From: Streptomyces davaonensis JCM 4913
GTDB lineage: Bacteria > Actinomycetota > Actinomycetes > Streptomycetales > Streptomycetaceae
Length of the DNA stretch: 64,000 bases
Assembly (NCBI RefSeq): GCF_000349325.1
Contig: NC_020504.1
Location: forward strand, 5,614,053 to 5,678,052
Direction: 5' to 3'
A program made the translations under genes and the position numbers. This document shows positions 59,117-64,000 of the stretch, one piece after another. Numbering within the stretch: the stretch's first letter is position 1; each line of letters opens with the position of its first letter. A model generated the notes under the pieces. It had not been told where the DNA came from. It saw only the letters and a program-made list of their open reading frames with translations, and searched no databases.

Positions 59117-59314
59117 ATGGGCATGAAGGACCAGTTCCAGGAGAAGTCCGAGCAGTGGCAGCAGCAGGCCAAGGAGAAGATGCAGCAGGGGCGCGAACGC
59201 GGCCAGCAGCAGCGCGGCCAGCAGGAGCGAGGCCACCAGCGCGGCCGCGACGAGGAGACGGAGCGGATGCAGCAGGAAGAGCAGGACCGCTTCGACCAGG
59301 ACTATGACGCCTGA
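59117..59314 (+). CDS. Small Gln/Glu/Arg-rich protein
   Basis: A 65-residue hydrophilic protein, almost half Gln, Glu and Arg, with repeats such as QQRGQQERGHQRG and an end DRFDQDYDA. It is probably a helix or disordered segment. The layout KDQFQEKSEQWQQQAKEKM near the start is slightly like CsbD stress proteins, but the similarity is weak. GGAG lies upstream of ATG 59117; ATG 59123 is an alternative. It is followed by a good terminator. It might be a stress or structural protein; function unknown. Confidence 0.68.
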   Translation: MGMKDQFQEKSEQWQQQAKEKMQQGRERGQQQRGQQERGHQRGRDEETERMQQEEQDRFDQDYDA

Positions 59315-59330
59315 CGCTGCACGTTGAGCG

Positions 59331-59362
59331 GAAAGGGTGCCCCTCACCGGGGGCACCCTTTC
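59331..59362 (+). terminator. Terminator after the small Gln-rich gene
   Basis: GAAAGGGTGCCCC and GGGGCACCCTTTC are perfect 13-base arms around 6 bases. The hairpin also faces the convergent tricorn gene. Confidence 0.85.
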
Positions 59363-59393
59363 TCATGCCCTGGACCCTTGTCTCATGCCCTGG
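59361..59393. repeat. Short direct repeat at the 3' end of the tricorn gene
   Basis: TCTCATGCCCTGG occurs at 59361-59373 and 59381-59393 (20-base period). The second copy contains the TGA stop of the tricorn-type gene. Confidence 0.85.
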
Positions 59394-62300
59394 GCGGCAG
59401 CTTCGGCCTCGACCTGTCCGGCACATGCGAGTGGTCCGGCGGGATCGCCGGAGGGTTGGACTCCAGCAGGTCCAGCGCCAGTTGCACCGCGTCGTCCAGT
59501 TGCGCGTGCCTGCCCTCCGCCCAGTCCAAGGGCGTGCGCAGGATTTCCAGGTCAGGGGTGACGCCCTTGTTCTCGATGGACCAGCCGTACGCGTCGAACC
59601 AGGCCGCGTTCATCGGCACCGTGATCACCGTGCCGTCGCCGAGTTGGTGGCGGCCGGTCATGCCGACGACTCCGCCCCAGGTGCGCTGGCCGACGACCGG
59701 GCCCAGCTTCAGGAGTTTGAAGGCGGCCGTGATCATGTCGCCGTCGGAGGAGGTCGCCTCGTCCGCGAGGGCGACGACCGGGCCGCGCGGGGCGTTGGAG
59801 GCGTACGACACCGGCTGGGCGTTCCTGGTGAGGTCCCAGCCGAGGATCGTGCGGGTCAGCTTCTCCACGACGAGTTCGCTGATGTGCCCGCCCGCGTTGC
59901 CGCGCACGTCGACGATGAGCGCGGGCCGGGAGACCTCCATGCGCAGATCGCGGTTGAACTGGGCCCAGCCGGAGCCGCCCATGTCGGGGATGTGCAGATA
60001 GCCGCACCGTCCGCCGCTCAACTCCCGTACGACCGCGCGGCGTTTGGCGACCCAGTCCTGGTAGCGCAGGGGGCGTTCGTCGATCAGCGGGACCACGGCG
60101 ACCCGGCGCGAGCGGCCCTCGCCCTCCGCCGGGGTGAACGTCAGCTCCACCGTCGTACCGCCCGCCCCGGCCAGCAGCGGATACGGGCCCGTCACCGGGT
60201 CCACCGCGCGGCCGTCGACGTGGGTGAGCACCGCGCCCTCGCGGATCCCGGTGCCCGCCAGCGGTGAGCGGGCCTTGGAGTCGGAGGAGTCGCCGGGGAG
60301 GATCCGCCGTACCGTCCAGCCCGCCTCCCGGTGGACGAAGTTGGCGCCGAGCAGGCCCTGGCGCCGCTGGTAGTGGGGCGGGCCCTCGTTGCGGCGGGCC
60401 GCGGAGACATAGGCGTGGGAGGTGCCGAGCTCGCCGAGGACCTCGCGGAGCAGATCGGCGAACTCGTCCGGGGAGGCCACCCGGTCGACCAGCGGGCGGT
60501 ACTGGGCCAGCACCGCGTCCCAGTCGATGCCGCACATGCCGGGGTCCCAGAAGTAGGCGCGGATCAGGCGGCCCGCCTCCTCGTACGACTGGCGCCACTC
60601 GGCGGCCGGGTCGACCTCGTGCAGGATGCGGCGGGCGTCGATCCACACCGTGGAGTCGCTGTCGCCGCTCTCCGTGGCGGGTACGGCGCGCAGGTCGCCC
60701 TCGTCGACCAGGACGAGCCGGCTGCCGTCGCCGCTGACCGCGAACCAGTCCAGATGCTCGACGAGTTCGGACTTCTTCGCCTTGGTGATGCTGAAGTGCT
60801 CCAGGGTCGGCCGGCCACTGGTGTCGTCGGGGTTGGCGAAGGTCTCGCCGAGCGCCCCCGAGATCGGCCAGCGCAGCCAGACCAGGCCGCCGCCCGAGAC
60901 CGGGTACAGCGCCGAGTACTTGGAGGCGGTGACCGGGAACGGCGTCACCCGGGCCTCCAGGCCCTCGATCTCCACGGTCACCGCGCCGCCCTCGCCGCCC
61001 TCGTCCTCCACCGGGTCCAGGCCCCCCGCGGCCGGCCGGCCCTCCGGGTTCAGCGCGAACGGGCTCGGCGTCGCCGAGGACAGCGGCACCAGGTAGGGAC
61101 GGCAGCCGAGCGGGAAGGACAGGTCGCCGGTGTGGACGTCGTACACCGGATCGAAGCCGCGCCAGGAGAGGAAGGCCAGATAGCGGCCGTCGCTGGTGAA
61201 GACCGGGTTCTCGTCCTCGAAGCGGCCGTTGGTGACGTCGACGATCACGCGCCCGGCCTCGCCGCTCGCTCCGACGCCGGTGATCCGCGCCATCTTGATC
61301 TGGCGCAGGGAGCGGCCGACGCCCGGGTGCGACCACGTCAGCCACGCACCGTCCGGCGAGAAGGCGAGGTCCCGCACCGGCCCGTTGATGGACCGGATCA
61401 GCTCGGTCACCTCGCCGTTGGAGTCGTCGGTGGCGTCCAGGAGCAGCACGCGTCCGTCGTGCGCGGCGATGGCCAGGCGCTCGCCCTGCGGATCGGAGAC
61501 CAGTTCCAGGACCCGGCCCAGCTCGCCCGAGGCCAGCCTTCTCGGCTCGCGGTCGCCGGTCGCCCGGGGCAGATAGGCGATCTCGATCGCGTCCTCGCCC
61601 TCGGCGTCGGTGACGTAGGCGACCTGGCCGACCGAGCCGAGCATCTCCGGGAGCCGGACCCGTACGCCCGGAGTGTCGGTGATCGTGCGGGCCGGGCCGT
61701 CGCGGTGGGTGAGCCAGTACAGGCTGCCGCGGACGACGACGGCGCTGGCGCGGCCGGTCTCGTCCACGGAGATCCCGTCGACGTGCTGGGCGGCCGGGAC
61801 CTGGTAGCGGCGCCGCCCCGCGCGGGGGCCGCTGAGCCGGACGTCGAGCCTGCGCGGCGCACCGGCGAGATCGTCGACGATCCACAGCTCGCCCGCGCAC
61901 TGGTAGACCACCCGGGTGCCGTCGCTGGAGGCGTGCCGCGCGTAGAAGGCGTCATGGTCGGTGTGGCGGCGCAGGTCGGAGCCGTCGTGGGCGCAGGAGT
62001 AGAGGTTGCCGACGCCCTCGTGGTCGGAGAGGAAGGCGATCCGGCCGCCGACGAACATGGGGCAGGCGAGATGGCCGTCGAGGTCGGCCAGCAGGCGTTC
62101 GCCATGGAACCACAGGCGACCGGTCGCGCCGCCCCGGTAGCGCTTCCAGGAGGCCGGCTCGTGCGGCGGGGTGCCGGTGAGCAGCAGGGTCTTGCGCTCG
62201 CCGTCGAGGTCGGCGACCTGGATGTCACTGACCGGGCCCCAGGGCAGCTTGCGGCCGGGGGAGCCGTCGGGGGTGACCTTGTAGGCCCAGGTGAAGTACG

Positions 62301-62628
62301 AGAAGGGCTCGCCGTGGGAGGCGACCGCGAGGATGTCGCCGTCCGGGGTCCAGCCGGTGACCTGGGTGTCCGCGGTGCCCCAGTGGCTGAGCTGCCGCGC
62401 CGGCCCGCCGTCCGCCGGGACCAGGTGGATCTCGGGGACGAGGCTGCGCCAGCTCGTGTACGCGAGGTGCGTGCCGTCGGGCGAGAAGCGGGGATGGCCC
62501 GCCTTGGTGCGGTCGACGGTGAGCCGCCAGGCGCGGCCGGGTCCGTCCAGGGAGGTCAGCCAGAGGTCGTCCTCGGCCACGAAGCACAGCAGGTCACCGT
62601 TGAGATGGGGCAGGCGCAGATAGCTCAC
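59383..62628 (-). CDS. Tricorn-type protease
   Basis: A roughly 1081-residue cytoplasmic protease that degrades peptides made by the proteasome. The N-terminal half (residues 1-650) consists of beta-propeller repeats with the SPDGTHLAYTSW, TSDGRYLAFLSW and SPDGAWLTW motifs. A PDZ domain lies near 740-830 (GLLGANFVHREAGWTV), and the C-terminal S41-type catalytic domain has the nucleophile Ser in ADEATSSDGDMITAAF. The start is set at GTG 62628 with VSYLRLPHLNGDL. The AGGAG there is adjacent to the start, and GGAAAAG is 8 bases further, so the start is not certain. It is convergent with the small gene and divergent from tetR. Confidence 0.93.
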   Translation of the reverse strand: MSYLRLPHLNGDLLCFVAEDDLWLTSLDGPGRAWRLTVDRTKAGHPRFSPDGTHLAYTSWRSLVPEIHLVPADGGPARQLSHWGTADTQVTGWTPDGDILAVASHGEPFSYFTWAYKVTPDGSPGRKLPWGPVSDIQVADLDGERKTLLLTGTPPHEPASWKRYRGGATGRLWFHGERLLADLDGHLACPMFVGGRIAFLSDHEGVGNLYSCAHDGSDLRRHTDHDAFYARHASSDGTRVVYQCAGELWIVDDLAGAPRRLDVRLSGPRAGRRRYQVPAAQHVDGISVDETGRASAVVVRGSLYWLTHRDGPARTITDTPGVRVRLPEMLGSVGQVAYVTDAEGEDAIEIAYLPRATGDREPRRLASGELGRVLELVSDPQGERLAIAAHDGRVLLLDATDDSNGEVTELIRSINGPVRDLAFSPDGAWLTWSHPGVGRSLRQIKMARITGVGASGEAGRVIVDVTNGRFEDENPVFTSDGRYLAFLSWRGFDPVYDVHTGDLSFPLGCRPYLVPLSSATPSPFALNPEGRPAAGGLDPVEDEGGEGGAVTVEIEGLEARVTPFPVTASKYSALYPVSGGGLVWLRWPISGALGETFANPDDTSGRPTLEHFSITKAKKSELVEHLDWFAVSGDGSRLVLVDEGDLRAVPATESGDSDSTVWIDARRILHEVDPAAEWRQSYEEAGRLIRAYFWDPGMCGIDWDAVLAQYRPLVDRVASPDEFADLLREVLGELGTSHAYVSAARRNEGPPHYQRRQGLLGANFVHREAGWTVRRILPGDSSDSKARSPLAGTGIREGAVLTHVDGRAVDPVTGPYPLLAGAGGTTVELTFTPAEGEGRSRRVAVVPLIDERPLRYQDWVAKRRAVVRELSGGRCGYLHIPDMGGSGWAQFNRDLRMEVSRPALIVDVRGNAGGHISELVVEKLTRTILGWDLTRNAQPVSYASNAPRGPVVALADEATSSDGDMITAAFKLLKLGPVVGQRTWGGVVGMTGRHQLGDGTVITVPMNAAWFDAYGWSIENKGVTPDLEILRTPLDWAEGRHAQLDDAVQLALDLLESNPPAIPPDHSHVPDRSRPKLPPRA

Positions 62629-62706
62629 CTCCTCATGCTTTTCCGCTGAATGAGCCCGGGCAACTCGTGAGAAAGCGGACGGATGCGCGAAGGGTGACCC
62701 GCGACA

Positions 62707-62770
62707 CGTACGAAACGGTTTCGTTTCGCATGGGTCCTGCGGTACATTCGTCCTGTACGAAACCGTGTCG
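62707..62770. promoter_or_regulatory. Two TetR operator candidates
   Basis: CGAAAC-G-GTTTCG (62711-62723) is a perfect palindrome, and CGAAAC-C-GTGTCG (62758-62770) has one mismatch. Both are embedded in GTACGAAAC and are 47 bases apart. The second lies 54 bases before the TetR start and the first is nearer the tricorn promoter, so the repressor could control both directions. Confidence 0.7.
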
Positions 62771-62823
62771 TTCCCAGCACGCGGTTCTCGACAAAGAGTT
62801 CGCAGCGGAAAGGGGAGTGCATC

Positions 62824-63429
62824 ATGGCCGAGGCAGTAACCACACGTCGCAGCCGGATCACGCCCGAGCGTGAGGCCGAGCTGTACGAGGCCGTGCTCGA
62901 CCTGCTCCGCGAAGTCGGCTACGACGCCCTGACCATGGACGCGGTCGCCGCGCGCACCAAGTCCAGCAAGGCCACGCTCTACCGCCAGTGGGGCGGCAAG
63001 GCCGAGCTCGTCGCGAAGGCCGTACGGCACAGCAAGCCGGGCGGTATCGGCCTCAGCGAGATCGACACCGGGTCGCTCAGGGGCGATCTGCACGCCCTCA
63101 CCATGCGTTCGGACGACTGCGAGATGGAGCAGAACTCCGCGCTGATGCGCGGCCTCGCCATGGCCGTGCACAGCAACCCGGATCTCCTCCAGTCGTTCCG
63201 GGAGCATCTCATCGAGCCCGAGATGGCGGAGTTCCGCCGGGTGGTGCAGCGGGCGATCGACCGGGGTGAGGTCCGTGCGGACAACCCGGCGATCGGCTAC
63301 ATGATGCACATGATGCTCGGCGGGTTCGCCGCCCGCACGATGATCGACGAGCTGCCGCCGACGCAGGAATTCCTCATCTCGTACATCGACGCCGTGGTCC
63401 TCCCCGCCCTCGGCGTGCCCACCACCTGA
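62824..63429 (+). CDS. TetR-family regulator of an MMPL exporter
   Basis: A 201-residue TetR protein. The HTH is AVLDLLREVGYDALTMDAVA then ARTKSSKATLYRQWGGKAEL. The C-terminal helical domain carries GGFAARTMIDELPP. GGGGAG precedes ATG 62824. It is followed after 130 bases by an MMPL transporter gene on the same strand, the usual layout for an efflux repressor. Paired palindromes upstream are probable operators for autoregulation. Confidence 0.9.
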   Translation: MAEAVTTRRSRITPEREAELYEAVLDLLREVGYDALTMDAVAARTKSSKATLYRQWGGKAELVAKAVRHSKPGGIGLSEIDTGSLRGDLHALTMRSDDCEMEQNSALMRGLAMAVHSNPDLLQSFREHLIEPEMAEFRRVVQRAIDRGEVRADNPAIGYMMHMMLGGFAARTMIDELPPTQEFLISYIDAVVLPALGVPTT

Positions 63430-63559
63430 GCCCGTCCCTGGGCGCGCTCAGTACCCGACAAGTCCCCAGCAAGCCCTCCACCTGACGTCACCGCTCACGT
63501 CGCCGGGCTGATCCACCCTGCCCTGAACACCCCCACGACATGACCGGGAGTACGCCTCC

Positions 63560-64000
63560 GTGGCCACGTTCCTCTATCGACTGGGCCGGCTCGCCTTCCG
63601 GCGCCGGCACTTCGTCGCCCTGATCTGGGTGGCCCTGCTGACGCTCGCGGGCGTCGGCGCCGCCTCCGCGCCCGCCGCGGGCAACTCATCCTTCTCCATC
63701 CCCGGCACCGAGGCCCAGAAGGCCTTCGACCTGCTGGAGGAACGATTCCCCGGTTCCAGTGCCGACGGAGCGACCGCCCGGGTCGTCTTCCAGGCGCCGG
63801 ACGGGCACAAGCTCGCGGACGCCGACAACAAGGCCGCCGTCGAGCAGGCCGTCAAGGAACTCGGCACCGGCTCCGAGGTCGTCTCCGTCACCGACCCCTT
63901 CGAGACCAAGTCGGTCTCCGAGGACGGCAGTGTCGGCTACGCCCAGGTCCGCTACGAGGTCTCCGGCATGGAACTGGAGGACTCCTCCAAGGAGGCCCTG
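63560..64000 (+). CDS. MMPL-family transporter, N-terminal part (3' end outside window)
   Basis: The first 147 codons of a large RND-type (MMPL) membrane protein cut by the window edge. The first helix HFVALIWVALLTLAGVGAAS is followed by the extracytoplasmic start PGTEAQKAFDLLEERFPGSS, with GATARVVFQAPDG next, as in actinobacterial MmpL-like drug or lipid exporters. GTG 63560 has GGGAG upstream. It lies after a TetR gene and is likely repressed by it. Confidence 0.87.
   Translation, partial: MATFLYRLGRLAFRRRHFVALIWVALLTLAGVGAASAPAAGNSSFSIPGTEAQKAFDLLEERFPGSSADGATARVVFQAPDGHKLADADNKAAVEQAVKELGTGSEVVSVTDPFETKSVSEDGSVGYAQVRYEVSGMELEDSSKEAL

Noticed and set aside
62629..63309. N-terminal extension of the tricorn-type protease
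   Set aside because: The extra residues are antisense to the TetR gene and do not resemble tricorn. VSYLRLPHLNG at 62628 is where the family starts.

Overview
The window is chromosomal DNA of a Streptomyces-type actinomycete. It has very high GC at third codon positions, dense short-spaced genes on both strands, many GTG and some TTG starts, many genes that look leaderless (a TANNNT box 6-7 bases before the start codon), and Streptomyces hallmarks: a partial conservon, the group-2 sigma factor hrdD, a SepX-like division protein, and a four-gene-style fructose PTS locus. Nothing suggests a plasmid, prophage, insertion sequence or CRISPR array. The gene order around hrdD and the fru operon looks like conserved core chromosome.

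Layout. 1-2.9 kb: the end of a TetR gene, then a CvnA-CvnB pair without the usual CvnC/CvnD. 2.9-4.4 kb: a divergent HxlR regulator and aldo/keto reductase. 4.4-6.6 kb: three small secreted cysteine-containing proteins, two of them peptidoglycan-binding-like, beside tRNA-Arg(CCT). 6.7-9.6 kb: a double-length IclR regulator and an M6 metalloprotease. 9.9-19 kb: regulator/transporter pairs (TetR+MFS, WYL+MFS), a MarR/extradiol dioxygenase pair, and hrdD with recognisable sigma-E-like and sigma-R-like promoters. 19.2-23.4 kb: fructose operon fruR-fruK-fruA. 23.5-28.7 kb: a small membrane protein, DUF6227 protein, L,D-transpeptidase lipoprotein, P1 peptidase and LtrA-like membrane protein.

28.7-32.3 kb: pyruvate formate-lyase and its activase behind a perfect Rex-type operator. 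32.3-38.2 kb: mscL, an SAF-domain protein, mtnP, a zinc-ribbon FmdB-like gene with a CIRCE (HrcA) element in its leader, an MFS transporter and a K+/H+ antiporter. 38.4-41.2 kb: a membrane-anchored penicillin-acylase-type Ntn hydrolase. 41.3-47.4 kb: 5-formyl-THF cyclo-ligase, divergent from galU-moeA/glp-moaC-mogA-rimJ and a SepX/GlpR-like membrane protein. This order joins molybdopterin synthesis with cell-division genes. tRNA-Ala(CGC) follows.

47.8-53.2 kb: an ABC permease/ATPase pair divergent from a NarL-type two-component system. 53.2-54.5 kb: an acetyltransferase and exonuclease III. 54.8-59 kb: a MerR regulator divergent from a tightly overlapping Baeyer-Villiger monooxygenase, alpha/beta hydrolase and short-chain dehydrogenase, which together would take a secondary alcohol through ketone and ester/lactone to hydroxy acid. 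59-64 kb: a small Gln-rich protein, a tricorn-type protease, and a TetR regulator with paired operators before a truncated MMPL transporter.

The most rewarding items are the CIRCE site on the FmdB-like gene, the Rex site at the pfl operon, the Glp-SepX neighbourhood, the Baeyer-Villiger operon and the secreted trio by tRNA-Arg. All functional calls are by reading the sequence and remembering families; no search was run.
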